Below the pieces are notes generated by a model. It ran no database searches, had not been told where the DNA came from, and saw only the letters and a list, made by a program, of their open reading frames with translations. The position numbers were made by a program, and so were the translations under genes. From Acanthaster planci (lineage: Eukaryota; Echinodermata; Asteroidea; Valvatida; Acanthasteridae): a DNA stretch of 41,932 nt. The stretch covers positions 881,130-923,061 of the forward strand of contig NW_019091375.1 of the NCBI RefSeq assembly GCF_001949145.1, written 5' to 3'. The number at the start of each line of letters is the position of its first letter. Position 1 is the first letter of the stretch. Shown here one piece after another: positions 19,425 to 31,364 of this stretch.

Positions 19425-22400
19425 CTGAAACAAGCCACCAAGTACATACTTTGAGTTAGGAATTTGATATTAATTTTAACACAAGTGCCACACTCTTAAA
19501 TAACACCGATAAAGATAAAGGGGGTTCAGTGCGTGAAATTTTTATGAAGATTTGCACAACACAATAACAATACAGTGAATCAACGACCATGAGACTTTAA
19601 ATCTGCATCAGTCCGAGCAGATATAACAAACTTAGCTTAGCCTAAGTCTGAGGGTTTAGAGATTGTAGAGATTCTAACACCGTATTATAAAACAACCCAA
19701 AGTCCAATGTTATTCTCCACACCCCGGGTAAGCAAAAACTTGGCGAAACGCCAGCAAACAGTGCAAAGAGAGGAAACAAAGACATTGAAGATTATTCGTG
19801 AACTTCCAACAACTGCAAGTTGATATCCATGTATTTTATACCTGGGCGTTTCCGTTTCCATCTGTCACGTGCACGAGGTCAGATGAGGGCTGCTCTTGGT
19901 ACGAAACCTTGTACTTTCTGACATAAAATTGGCTGGACGTCGGGTTGCCTTGTGTGATGACGCCAGACACCACCATGCTATCACCGAGGTTCACTTCGAT
20001 CCAGGAATCGTTGTTACTATGTAAGCAGAGTGAAATACGACTAGGAACATGGTTTCCAGATACACGTTGGAAGGACGTTGTTTAAAGTTTAATGAGGTTA
20101 CACTGAGCTGTATATAGGCGCGCGTCAGCTCCACAATTCGGAAACAAAATGGCTGTTCATTATGAGTACTGTGAAGCATGCAGCCATTGTTTAACAACTG
20201 TCTGTGTTCACTGGCACATATAAGTTCCAGGTTGTCTCAAACGACGGTGGGACGATGTCCCAACTATTTATTATACGGAGCTCTGATATGTACCGATATG
20301 AAAACTTTAATGCACACTTTTGCCACCTGCGGCACACCATACCCAATTTACTAATGACGAGGTTCATTTCAAAGATGGATTTGCACCGGGGAGATGTAAA
20401 TTAATTTTGGATTTACCCAGGGCCTGCCCGACGTGTATTTAACACTGTATATCCAAAATTAATGTCAAAGTTCATAGTTGGTGCCTGCGCATGCCTATCA
20501 GCAACTTTTTTACAGAGTGTACGGTAATACGTTTTGTATTCGTTTCTACCCTTCATGGAAGTTGGGAGTTCGTCATCCACGTGTGTCGCCACGAGATTTT
20601 TCTTCACTGAGTTTAAACGCAGTATCCAACGATACCCTTTTGTATATTACATCGAAGGATGGGATATAAATGGTAATTCTTAGCGTCCTTCGAGCCATTT
20701 TTGTGTCGATTCGACATTCTTCGTGCCCCACGGGCATTATATCTCGAGTGACCGCGTGGAACTTTGTACATTTTGTATGGCTTTAATACCAGCCTATTTG
20801 TCTCCTTCGTCGTCGTCGTCGTCTTTGTTTATAAAGGTTTTCCTTCGTCTGTTTTGACTTTGCCACGGTTAACATTAGGGCCTTCTTGCTAAAATCGTGT
20901 AAGACCTATAAACCACCGGAAGCTGGTTGGCTCGCTGCAGTCTTAATCCAGCCGCGCTGGAATACTGTTGATGTGGGTAAGTGGTCCACGCTTATTTCTT
21001 CTCACCCTTTACCATACAGAGGTATACGCGCACCCTACCTCAATTTTTAGGCTTCGGTGTAGAAACCCCATTTACTTGTATTCTGTTTACCCTGTTCCTG
21101 TAAATCGGTCTGGGAGCCAATTTAGAGCTGCTTAAGCACAAAAATTTGCTTAAGCGCGAAAAACCTTGCTTGATAAATCAGGTTACCAGCCCAAAGTCCG
21201 TGTTATGTACACTGTTTTGGAATGGTATTTAGCTGTCCTTTGGTGAGCGTGACAATCAGACAGAATTTGAGCTGGTAACTACCGTTTTTTAAGGAAGTGT
21301 TTTCACGCTTAAGCAAATTTTGTGCTTAAGTAGCTTTATGAAATTGGCCCCAGCCCCAGCGGTGGCTCCTTTGATCGGAACTGCGGTACTCCGCTGGTTT
21401 ACAAACCACTTTGAAATGAATGCATTACTTGCGCGTCGCTACCAGAAAATCAACTCTCAAGACTCCGATCAACATGGCTCTTTTCGACCGATGTGCTGGT
21501 GCTTTGCTCAAGGATAAAGCCATTTAAACCACCCCAAACTCCCGTAGTACGCACCCATTCCCGTGCCCACAGCCTCCTCTAGTAGAGAGTATTTGAGGAT
21601 GCGGGGGGGGGTCAGTCGGTTGTGTCATCTTGTCCCTTTGTAACCTACCTCATAGGTGCCCATCTTTCACGGTAGTTGAGGCGTGCAGCGTGGGCGGGGC
21701 CCCAGCTGTCACTGCTTGATGCTGAAATTTGTTCATCACGGATAGTCCCGTCCTCCATCCCTAGCGGCCTCGGGTTTGAACACTCGACTGTAGAGGGGAC
21801 AAATGGAAACTTTCCGTGACGAAAGGAAAACAACTTTTCCACATGGTGACGGAAAATGCATCAAAAGGACCTGTGTCTCTTTTGAGTGAGTGAGATGTGA
21901 AATTTTAAAATCGAAAGTTTGAAGATTGGATATTTTCTCCAAACCAAAATGTAGGCCTATTTGTCTCCGCCCCTAAATGAGAATATTTTTCCATAGAACT
22001 TTTTCAAGACACCACCCTCAATATATTTTTACATCTTCAGCAAAAATGACTTTTTTTCACCAACCCGTTTTTAGTTGACGACAACTGCCACAAAAGGTAG
22101 GCAAAAATGATCATTTACTTTTGCATTTGCTAAAATAAACTGCCGTGAAACATCTCGTTTGCTTTTCTGGATGACAAAGTATTATTTTAAAAAAATAGGG
22201 TAATATTCAAATGAACGGAGTTCGTTAAACGGTGACATGAATTTATATTGTAAGTCTAACTCACCGGCTTGGCTACATCCCCTCTTTCCCGGGCAACGCT
22301 CTCGTATCTCTCGCATGACTTGCTCCGTCCAGTGCTCCGGGTTATCAGGATCAGGTTTCAGCGGGGGACCAAAGTAACACGTCCTCGCTGTGCCCTCCAC

Positions 22401-23569
22401 ACAACTCAAGAACACTTGGAATTAAAGACAATCTTCGTTGTAAAATCGTTAGATTTGGCTCAACGCTGGTTCATACTTGGCGCCAATGGAATGCGGCTTT
22501 CTGACATCAGAATAAATATTTGCGTTGCGAATTCGCAAAAGTTGCGCACAATTTCAACTCGGAAGAAATACTGCTGCAAATCTGTCATGGCTTCAAACTC
22601 TCTTCGCTTGCACGTTCGCATGAAATAATTATGGGCCGGCCTTTAGTCATTCCTTGCAAAAACTGTTAACTACTTCAAGTCTTTTGACATGAGCATGAAG
22701 TTTACATGCAACCTCGTTCGCACAGGATGCATTTTGCCTTCTTCATTTTGTCGTTCCGACTGGACTGGAGTCGTAAACTTACCGAGATATATGCAGATTT
22801 TCAAAGTGTCATTGAACTTCGTTTTGTAAAAAAGAAAATGTGAACACCTGATGACTTTCTTTCATGAAATTTTTAGAGCTGCTTCATTCATCTACAGGAA
22901 TCGCATTTCTGCATATTAACCATTTTGTCTAAGGGTGGATGCAATAAAGGTATGCTTCTTTACGTTTTTAAGACATTTTGTGAAAATTGTCTATCGAAAG
23001 TTAAGAAAGTTAAGAAAGCTGATTTTGTTTGGTATAGGAAAACTCGGGCAAAAGGACAGTCAGTAACCACAGGTTTCAGATATACTTTAGTTTTAATAAT
23101 TCAGTGATAGAAAAACTCTACACCAGGAACCTTAAGGGTCATACTGCAGGTCATACTGCAGGCAAATGCAAAAGCGAAGTGAGTTTGACATCACAAAAAA
23201 ATTGGCAGTGAAATTTCGCTCAAGTTGAAATGTGTTCAACGTTTACGAATTCGCGACGCGAATATTTCATCTACCCCCAGGAATTCGCGTTTGCTTTCGC
23301 ACGAAGCCTGAACTGGCCTTTAGACATTGCTGTAAGCCTTGTGTGCTTTATGTACTTCAATTCACAATTTGAATTGATGTTCGAGGAACCTTTTCATTCC
23401 GAGACGTCAGTACGTGGAAATATGCACCACAGACCTCAATCTCAACAAAGTTCGATTGTTTCTCTCCAGTATTTTCTAATTTATGCGTATTTAGTTCTAG
23501 AACAATTGAAAACCTGAGCCTACCTAGCAGAGATGAAAACACCACAGTCCAAGCGGCAACGTTGTCCAT
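19278..23569 (-). CDS. Gene A: secreted single F5/8 type C (discoidin) domain protein, 218 aa, five exons
   Basis: Exons: 23524-23569, 22265-22414, 21649-21787, 19842-20016, 19278-19424. Phases 1,1,2,0; all GT-AG; the total of 657 bases is in frame. Residues 1 to about 20 are a signal peptide (MDNVAAWTVVFSSLLG...). Residues 20-65 form a spacer with cysteines 20, 28, 56 and 62 and the motifs ARTCYFGPP and PDPDNPEHW. Residues 68-215 are one discoidin domain: it starts C68..PRPLGMEDG and ISASS, has DSWIEVNLG, VVSGVITQG, RKYKVSYQEQPSSD and NLFDESVVATVVRIEPTEW, and ends LELLGC215. C68 and C215 should form the usual domain-closing disulfide. Known domains of this fold bind sugars, phospholipid or collagen; the ligand here is unknown. 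Same exon plan as gene B. I do not recognise the spacer as a named domain. Confidence 0.9.
19842..20016 (-). CDS. Gene A exon 4 (discoidin core)
   Basis: Acceptor CTTACATAG (weak pyrimidine tract), donor GTATAA, 175 bases. Reads DSWIEVNLGDSMVVSGVITQ, then VRKYKVSYQEQPSSD and DGNGNAQ. Confidence 0.9.
21111..21352. mobile_element. MITE-like element in gene A intron 3
   Basis: About 242 bp with long inverted ends: TGGGAGCCAATTT..AGCTGCTTAAGCACAAAAATTTGCTTAAGCG at the left, and the same pattern (TGGGGCCAATTT..AGCTACTTAAGCACAAAATTTGCTTAAGCG) read inward from the right. Similarity continues to GGTTACCAGC / AGTTACCAGC, about 80 bp per arm. Non-coding. Confidence 0.75.
21649..21787 (-). CDS. Gene A exon 3 (discoidin start)
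   Basis: Acceptor CTCTACAG, donor GTAGGT, 139 bases. Reads VECSNPRPLGMEDG, IRDEQISASSS and RLNYRERWAPM, the first strands of the domain. Confidence 0.9.
22265..22414 (-). CDS. Gene A exon 2 (cysteine spacer)
   Basis: Acceptor ATTCCAAG, donor GTGAGT, 150 bases. Encodes VFLSCVEGTARTCYFGPP to CSQA. It differs from gene B exon 2 (29750-29899) by 14 of 150 bases, changing 9 of 50 residues. Confidence 0.9.
23524..23569 (-). CDS. Gene A exon 1 (signal peptide)
   Basis: ATG at 23569 in AGAATGG context; 15 codons plus one base, donor GTAGGC. The VAAW..VVFSSLL core is hydrophobic. The equivalent gene B exon has the same length and a matching AAWxVxxS pattern. Confidence 0.85.
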
Positions 23570-25000
23570 TCTCTCAGATGCAACAGAGTGGATGTTCGGT
23601 TGCTCGTAAATCATTTAAGTACCCAAACCACACCAGCTTGCCTTGCTAGCCGCGCAAAACTCCGGCTGGGGGAATTTCTAGCCAGCCAACCAGGAATGAG
23701 CCTTAAGCTAGGGATAAATTTTCTAATTGGCTCGTTTTACGGAGTGGGCGGTGCTTAAACTGGAAGCGGCGACTGTGGCAGCCAATCAGAATATTCCAAG
23801 ATAATTGCGACTTCTTGTTTTACGGCGAAGGTATTGAAAAAATGAATCCGCCATTCGTAAACAAACGAAAATCGATGTTTGCGACACACTTCTTTTAATA
23901 ACCACCACAACGGCACACCTATAACAATGAATCTATAATTAGAATGGATCTATATCAGGACTGCAGAGCCACGGCGTTTCTAACTGAGGCTACCCATGCA
24001 TGATGGCCATAATTGAAGTCTTCCAGAAATCAGTAGTCGGCTGGACCACAGGTTATACATATGTGGTTATGGTGTAGATATGAAAAAAGGCAAAAACTGC
24101 GACACTAACCGAATCCTGAAAGAAAGAGTGTCGATTTGTCCATGTTGTTGCTAAAGTTTAAATAAGGGTTCGTTCGTTCTATCTTATTTCGTAGGCGGAA
24201 CTCCGGGAAGGGGGGAGGAAATGTCCCCCGTAATTTGGTACGGGGGACACAATGTCGAATCCCCCCCCCCATTTTTAAGGAAAAAATACTAAAGGAATTG
24301 ATCGATCGATGATTTTCCCCTTTGATTTTTTTATAATTGGAATAAGATAATAAACATGGTGTGCACAAAAAATGTAAATTGATGCCCCCCACAATCGAGG
24401 AGAGATTTCCGCCCCTGTCTTATTTCGTGGTTGTCGGCTTAATCATCAGCTTTAAAGTGACCACATTTAGTTGTAAAGGAATCAATTTGAATTATTTCTT
24501 TTGTTACGAAACCTAATGGATTGTGATTTAAGTTAAAAGATTTAAATTCAAGGGCAGAAAGTTCACCTTCGGTTTGCAACAACGTTTGCTTCAAAGTGCT
24601 CATTATTTTCCTTCACCGTTAGACCGCATTTTCTGTCAGTAATTATTTTGTTGAATTCAAGGGGCCATGAAATAGAATTATTTCACTAAATTGTGCTAAA
24701 ATTCTTGAAATTGCACCCTAAGTTTCAATTAATCCGATCTTAAATTATTGTTTTACAACCTGAACCCACATTCTGGAGCTTTTCTGTTTTTATGCTAATG
24801 CAGTTGTGTATACATGAACAAAACGATGACGTCATCCAAGACACTGAACCTCTAGGTTGCACTACTTCGTGCCCAAAGAATTACTAGAATTTTTAAACAC
24901 TACCATCGTAGATTTCACTTCGTCTGGCACGTTATGGTCGTGTAAGTATATGGAAATATAGTCTGGGAGCAATCTCTTCTCAGAAATGTTTCAAATAACA

Positions 25001-25645
25001 AATTTGGCGTTCACAATTCTACAAAAGAGTGCTTGCTCCATTTTCACAAAGTTGCTGTCAAAATGGCATCTGAAAACACTTAAAGACTCAAGCTCACGAA
25101 AAAATGCACTGCAGCGATACTAGAAAAAAATTCTCAAGGGGGGAGGGCGGATTTCCGCCCCCCCCGGCCCAATAGGGTTAAGGCTTGGAAAGTAAATGAG
25201 AACAGGGTGTGGCCCATTCAGATTCGGGGCCGACGTTCTGTCCCCGTGGCCCATCTCACCATGGTTCGTACTAAACGTTTTGAAGGATAGAATATCCGAT
25301 TAGTTTCAGACTGTATTTCGTTCTTTGAGCTTCCTTTATTCTCATAGTCATGCCTCACGTCATAGCTTTTATGAGGGTACCATAAATATTAACGCCAATG
25401 GAAAAGCAGTGCAATTACCGTAATGTTGAAACTAAATGCTAAAGACAGCGCAATAATCACACCCAGTATATATACAAGAATAATGCAACAACTACAACGA
25501 TACAAAGTAAGCAAATTCATTTCTGTTATATGCAGCAACCTATTTATCGATTTTTTATCACAAAAAAGGAGGGAGTTGTGGTATCTTTTGGGTTAATGTC
25601 TATGCGAATTTCAATATTCATAAGTAAAACTGGATGTCGTGGACA
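25001..25645. repeat. Segmental duplication, copy downstream of gene B
   Basis: Aligns in order with 34431-35095: shared blocks include ATGCACTGCA.CGATA, AATAGGGTTAAG / AACAGGGTTAAG, GTAAATGAGA, CATCTCACCATGGTTCGT, GACAGCGCAAT, and TGTGGTATCTTTTGGGTTAATG. Diverged by substitutions and indels. Confidence 0.75.
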
Positions 25646-25855
25646 CAGAAACCAAAATGGGAACAAAATGTGGCTTAGCCTAGAATATGTGTTGACCGTT
25701 TGGGTGAAACTGGCCTACTGCGTGTACGGTGCGTGCAACTGTTCACAATAGTTAAGCCATGTCAAAAAGTCTTTTTTCTCTGGTCAGCGCGCATGCGTCG
25801 ATTTCAAGCATGCGCGTTGATCTTTTTTTTTTCTTTGCGAGAGTCCGCTCGTTCC

Positions 25856-25873
25856 CCGGCGCCCGAACAGGGC
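25856..25873 (+). other. tRNA-Lys-type primer-binding-site-like motif
   Basis: CGGCGCCCGAACAGGGCG contains 15 bases identical to the classical LTR-element tRNA-Lys primer binding site (GGCGCCCGAACAGGG). It also forms a short hairpin (GCGCCC / GGGCGC). No LTR, gag or pol sequence is seen nearby, so it may be a relic or chance. Confidence 0.25.
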
Positions 25874-26274
25874 GCTGGGAAGGGCAGATGGCTTTGCACT
25901 GTGATTATTCCTTTGAGCACGACCTCCGACCTGAAGGTTATCATTTCCTGTTAGCAAATAGTTTATTAAGGTTTTTTCTTGATCAATTTTGGTTGATCAA
26001 ATAAAGTGTAGTGAGAATATTTTCAGCAATGAAGAAGAAAAGGAAAAAAAAATCTATCAAACTGATAACCGCCGCGTTGAAGGAGCTCGCGCGCCTGGCA
26101 GAAATTTACCCACAATGCTTTTGTATCCTTGTCATATATCCGCTCACGTGTCTTCCAACAATGTTATTCATCCTAATTTACATTTGTAGGAGTAGTTATT
26201 TTTCAGCGGCAACATCAAACGTGTCTTAGACAATGCTTAAAAAATACTCCAAATGGTCAACAACAGCTGCATGC

Positions 26275-26421
26275 CTAACCACGGTGGCATCCGATCAACT
26301 CAAATCGCAGATCCAACCAGTTATGCCATTCAGTCGGTTCAATGCGTACTGTTGTGGCCACCACACCCTCATTAAACAGGTTGGTCACAGGGGTGTTTCG
26401 GTCTGTGTTACCGGCGAACAC
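26275..26421 (-). CDS. Gene B exon 5 (discoidin end and stop)
   Basis: Acceptor TTGTTGCAG, stop TAG at 26275-26277, 147 bases. Reads VFAGNTDRNTPVTNLFNEG to RFELIGCHRG. Confidence 0.9.
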   Translation of the reverse strand: MFAGNTDRNTPVTNLFNEGVVATTVRIEPTEWHNWLDLRFELIGCHRG

Positions 26422-29400
26422 CTGCAACAACAAACAAATCAATCGATCGATCGATCGGTCGGTCGGTCAATGTCCGTGGTCCTGTAAGATAACCCCTTTC
26501 TCTTAAAATCCTTTTCCTGCTGATTTTATTTCCCTTGTAACTTGGTAGAAAATGCTAACCTTCATACACACGATGCGTTGGTGCAGTTGTGTACGAGGTG
26601 GCTTCATCAGAGCGGGAGTTACAATAAAGAGACTCCTGACTGCTTCAAAAGGTGACGAAAATTAATTTTGCGAAATATCATCTGAGTTTGTTTTTTCAGT
26701 TTATAGCATGTAGGTTTCCAGATTTTTTAGTAGTTGAAGTCTTTGTTGCTAATGGCCGTTGCGATGTGCCGCCGAGGCCATTTTTGCGCATGCGTGCATA
26801 ATCATGAATTTATCGGCGAAAAAGTCCACTGCGAAGTAGGGAAATTACTGCGTTCATTATCAACCAGCAACTACAAGGTATCACATTTTATACGCACCAC
26901 GATGTTCCCGTGTCTATCTTTGACATGTGTACGCTCAGATGAAGGCTGTTTTTGATAGGACACCTTGTACTTCGTAACCCACCAATCGCCACCCGGATCT
27001 CCTTGGGTAATGACTCCAGACACCACTGTCCTTTCACCGAGATCCACCTCGATCCACTGATTAATACCGTTCTTTCTGCAGACAATACAATCGCATAAAG
27101 ATCGGTGAAATAACAGCAAATCGTAAACAAACTATGTTAATTGAGGGTTAACAGAAAAGCACAGATACGACTGCAACTCTTCCACTTATGTAAGGGAAAG
27201 ATCATATATATTCAGTAGGCCAAATTTTTGTCCGGCTTTCTGACCGCGGAAATCTTGTTGGCCTCGCCCGATTTGTTATTTATTCTACTGTTTCTACTGA
27301 AAGTCATTGAAAAGGGACACGTAAGATGTCCTGTGGTGTTTTAACCCTCGGGGAGTGATTGAATGTGATCCACTGATATTATTGAATACTTTCGACAAAA
27401 ACGTGAAAGTTCGTGTTGGTCTTCCATTATCCATAGGTTAGCTTTGGCTAGTTCAGAAACTTTTAGCATCGTAAAAGGTCGCCTCACAATCTCCAGTGGC
27501 TTGACCCAAACAGGGGTGTTACGGGTACAGGTTTTATACGCCCGTGGTATGGGTTGTGTCGTTTCCCTCTTATACCTACGCGGCTGCTGACCACGCTCTG
27601 TCGCCATTGAGGCGTGCGGCCTGGGGAGGCCAGCCCCCATACATACTGGACGCCGAGATGTTTGCGTCGGGGATGGACCCATCCTCCATCCCTAGCGGCC
27701 TCGGGTTCGCACACTCGACTCTCTCTGTGGGAAAACGGGGAGAATAGAATCACCATTTGTAAAAGAATGCTTAGAGACAGAGTCGAGATTAAAAGTGTAC
27801 TCAATAATCAGAAATTACAGTAACACAAGGAGAGAGACATGAGTGTTGAGTGAGGACGAATCAATGCAGTCCACAGTATGAAACCCCTTCTTTTGAAAGT
27901 TCATGTCCTCTGCCTTTTCCAATCACGGGACCTTCTCAAACCAGTGACAAAACTCCTTGACAAACCACGTGCAAGATTTCATGGCGAGCTGATATGGAAG
28001 TTGTAGTGCTTTAAAGGATAAGCTTGAAACGTCATTGCCAAATGATGTCTTTGTTGTCTTTCACATTTCCCTTTTCGGCTATCAAGCAATTTTCAACGCA
28101 ATTGGTCTTGAACTCCACGAGATGTAGTGCACCCGCAATGTCACGTGACTTATCAAATGATAAAGTCAATATCTCATCAGGTCTAATCCGGTCTAAACCA
28201 CGTCCCTTAGGTATATGAAGTTTCAACCAAATCAAACCCATACTTCAGAAAATACTGTGCCTTGCAGAGTGCACCTTTAATGTCATGTGACTTGTTACTT
28301 GATGACGTCATCACCACATGATGTCACTTTTCGTCTATAACACTTTCTTCTCTAGCTTTACACGAAGTTCCAACCCAATTGTTTATGTACATCATATAGT
28401 ACCACGTGACGTGTCACCTGATGATGTCATTATCAGATGATATCACTATTCGTCTATGACACCTCCCTTTCTAGATTATTATGCAAAATATCAACCGAAT
28501 CGGACTTGGACTTCACAAGATATGGGGCTTCAAAGGATGCGCGTTAAATGTCACGTGACCTGTCAACAGATGACATCAACGTCATATCGTGTCCATTTTC
28601 GTCTGTACAATTTCTGTTATATTATAGCTGGAAGGTTTCAGCTCAACTGGGCATGCACTTCAGGAGTTATAGTGTTCTTGAGAGTAGATCTTTAATGTCA
28701 TGTGGCCCATCACCTGTTGACGTCATCACTGAGTTGTGTCAATTGTGGTCTATAACACCTCTCTTTCTACCCACCCAGTTTTCAACTCAATCAGACATGT
28801 ATTTCCGAGGATACAGAGAACTGAAGTTTGCACTTTTAATGTGACCCTCGATTACGTCACAGTGACGATTTTCTCAGACACCGTTGTGGGCTGACTGCCT
28901 AAATATGTACCCAATACGAAGTCAGTCAGATGGATGAGTGCCTCAGTCTTTGATGATTACCAAGTTGGACAAATTATATATATAACGGTTTTGCCCGTAC
29001 CCAACGTANNNNNNNNNNNNNNNNNNNNNNNNNNNNNNNNNNNNNNNNNNNNNNNNNNNNNNNNNNNNNNNNNNNNNNCTAGTTGAAGTTATGAAGTTGG
29101 ACAAAATTAACGATTGTCCACATAAGCTCGGCAGTTTGGGCAGTCAGCTGTAGCGGTGTCACTCTTCCTCGCTGAATATCTCCGGTGCATTACAGCCGAC
29201 CGCCAAGCGGAGGAACTCATCTCAGCCAACGAATTGAAATTACTCATTTCAGTTAAAAGGAAAAGCCCACAGAAAAACTTTATAAGTAGAAAACAGAAAA
29301 GAAAACTATTTCCCGGTACTTTCGTGTTTCCTACCAACAAATGGTGACGTTCCATAAGAAATTTGTCATTTTAACCTATACTGCAACTGATCAAAACCGT

Positions 29401-31364
29401 AAACATGTCGAACCCCCCAAAAAACAACAAAAAAGCAAAACATTCCACTGTTTCCAAACTTGTTAAATATACACTACTAAAAAAGTTAAAAGGACCAATT
29501 TAAGTTTTGTGTATACTTTTTTATATGTGATATTTTACTGCTGAAAATGCGCATTTGATGTTTTGAAACAGTTTTCTTTTAATTTTTTATTCAAATGAGA
29601 ACGCCCTCTAGAAATGAAAGAACTAGACCCCACTCATTGCTTGGAAAGAATTACAAGTGGTCCTTAACTTTTTTTGAGTGGTATATTGTTTCAAAGAAAA
29701 CCTCCTTTCCAGTTCAATTCAACAGCATTTATTTATCAGGATAACTCACCAGCTTGGCTACATGCCCCCTTTCCCGGGCAACGCTCTCGTGTCTCTCGCA
29801 TGACTTGCTTCATCCAGTGATCTGGGTTATCAGGATCAGGTTTCGGTGGGGGACCGAAGTAACATGTCCTCGCTGTGCCCTCCACACCACTCGAGAACAC
29901 TTGGAATCAAAGACAGATAAATATCAATATCACGATAACTTCTCTAGGACGCAATTTGGCTAATCTTAGTATTATTACTATTTTTTAAAATGCTTGAAAC
30001 GTTTGTTCATTTTTTATCCGTAGTATTGTTATTTTGTTTATCATAGTCCGTTTAATATTAGCAACAATCAAAGGCAGGTAGATGTCAATCCAATCTGGAC
30101 TTCTTTTGTGTGGTCCATTTAGCCCGTCATATCGCCAAATCATTCGGGAGATATATCAGTAAGTTGAATTTCATGTATTCTGGGTTTTTTCAGCGCGATT
30201 CACTTATATGCACACAAAATTGGAAGTGTCAATGCAATCTTTAGTGTATCAAGGGGAAAAGGTCTGGATTCTCTGTTAGAGAAGAATTACAGAAAAGTAG
30301 TTAGTGTCTTAAAGTTTTGACTTGTGCCAAAGGTTGGTGGAAAAACTTGACAATCCAAGATCTTTTCGTAGTGTTTTAAAATGGTGGGAGACATTTGACA
30401 AATTGATATGTACATCCAAACATTCGACAATCCTTGAGAACTCACTGAAATGTAGGTTTGCTCAGCAATATCTCACCTGCGAAAACTTCGCCGTCCAGCA
30501 CATTTGTTTTGTTTGCCTATTTTGTAATTACATGTGTGTAATTACAGCTGTCAAATCAAGGCAATTGGTTCGGACCAATGCCATTCTGATTGTTTGTTCG
30601 GTTAAGTTTTCTTTTCAGAAAATTGCCACTCGATTTTTGAATTTCGAAACGTCACTTTCAACTGCACATACAGTAACAGAATATTCCACACAATGTCCCC
30701 CTCCGTGGTGTTTGTCCAGGATTGTCTTGGATAAATTTTTCTACCCGATCCAGCAAGCGTGTTCTCGTAGTTTCTTGTAGTAAATTTAACACTTTTTTGT
30801 CAAAAAAAAAAAAAAAACTGTCCTGGCTTTGCTCTCATAAACGCCCGTTTCCGAGACAAAGTCATCCCAAATTCTATACATTTCGGTGAACTCAATATCA
30901 GTTGGGCCTAAACGCGTGAGGCCATTAATTTCAAACGAACGCAGCAACGAAACTAAGTGATGGATAGAAGTGGACCGCAAGTGTGCTTTTAAGCGAATGC
31001 TTTTATACACATACCAAGTTTTGTTTACATTGAACCAATTTTTGAAATATCACAAAGACGATTTCACATCAACCGCTGTTCGATGTTATTCTTATTTAAG
31101 GATTTGGCATTTTCGGTGATAACAGGTTAGGCCTACTGAGATTTCAAAGTAAACCAGGAAAAAAGGAAGTTACCACAAATGCCCCGGTTACATAAATAGG
31201 CAGCTTTTGATGTCAATTAATGTTAGTGAAGCAATTACTGTTATTTTCTGCAGAAATATTCACTGCCAAATAGAGAGGGAATACTTAGACTTAAACATGA
31301 AACAAAGAACGGGCTTACCTGCTATAGCAGAGACAATCACAATCCAAGCGGCCTTTTTGTTCAT
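26275..31364 (-). CDS. Gene B: secreted single F5/8 type C (discoidin) domain protein, 219 aa, five exons
   Basis: Exons: 31319-31364, 29750-29899, 27580-27718, 26898-27075, 26275-26421. Phases and four of five exon lengths match gene A exactly (46, 150, 139, 178 versus 175, 147); the 660-base total is in frame without stops. The signal peptide starts MNKKAAWIVIVSAIA. The spacer keeps cysteines 28, 56 and 62 but has Gly where gene A has Cys20. The domain has PRPLGMEDG, INQWIEVDLGERTVVSG, TKYKVSYQKQPSSE, NLFNEGVVATTVRIEPTEW and ends RFELIGC plus HRG. Intron 2 holds a satellite array and the assembly gap. Exon 4 uses a less usual donor, GTGCGT. Ligand unknown. Confidence 0.9.
26438..26467. repeat. 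Short tandem repeat ATCG/GTCG in gene B intron 4
   Basis: A run of four-base units (ATCGATCGATCGATCGGTCG...) just upstream of exon 5. Confidence 0.8.
26898..27075 (-). CDS. Gene B exon 4 (discoidin core)
   Basis: Acceptor TTGTCTGCAG. Reads KNGINQWIEVDLGERTVVSG, GGDWWVTKYKVSYQKQPSSE and DRHGNIV. Two codons longer than gene A at the start and one shorter in the loop after TQG. Confidence 0.88.
27580..27718 (-). CDS. Gene B exon 3 (discoidin start)
   Basis: Acceptor CCACAGAGAG; the AG nearest the exon keeps the length equal to gene A. Reads VECANPRPLGMEDG, ANISASS and ARLNGDRAW. Donor GTAGGT. Confidence 0.88.
28141..28860 (+). repeat. Satellite-like array in gene B intron 2, period about 143 bp
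   Basis: Five to six diverged units. Anchor TCACGTGAC or variants occurs at 28141, 28283, 28403, 28551, 28698 and 28839, followed by a GATGACGTCATCA-type palindrome, a TTTTCGTCTATAACACC block, CTTTCTAG, and TTTCAACTCAATCGGACATG. Lies about 150 bases before the assembly gap. Confidence 0.75.
29009..29078. other. Assembly gap (70 N)
   Basis: Run of N inside gene B intron 2, near the satellite array. The true length is unknown. Confidence 1.
29750..29899 (-). CDS. Gene B exon 2 (cysteine spacer)
   Basis: Acceptor ATTCCAAG and donor GTGAGT, as in gene A. Reads VFSSGVEGTARTCYFGPP to CSQA. Confidence 0.9.
31319..31364 (-). CDS. Gene B exon 1 (signal peptide)
   Basis: ATG at 31364 (GACAATGAAC), 15 codons plus one base, donor GTAAGC. 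Reads MNKKAAWIVIVSAIA. Confidence 0.85.

Larger units (their letters stand above)
23570..26274. other. Spacer between genes A and B
   Basis: Upstream of A and downstream of B. Contains no recognised gene; G/C homopolymer tracts lie near 24250 and 25140-25165. The duplicated segment 25001-25645 and the primer-binding-site-like motif near 25857 are listed separately. AATAAA on the minus strand at 25962-25967 could end gene B transcripts, about 310 bases past its stop. Confidence 0.4.

Noticed and set aside
23230-23517. Plus-strand ORF just downstream of gene A exon 1 border
   Set aside because: It lies in gene A intron 1 on the opposite strand, with no recognisable content.
30322-30780. Plus-strand ORF of 152 codons
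   Set aside because: No motif, AT-rich codon use typical of random open frame, and no splice or promoter context.
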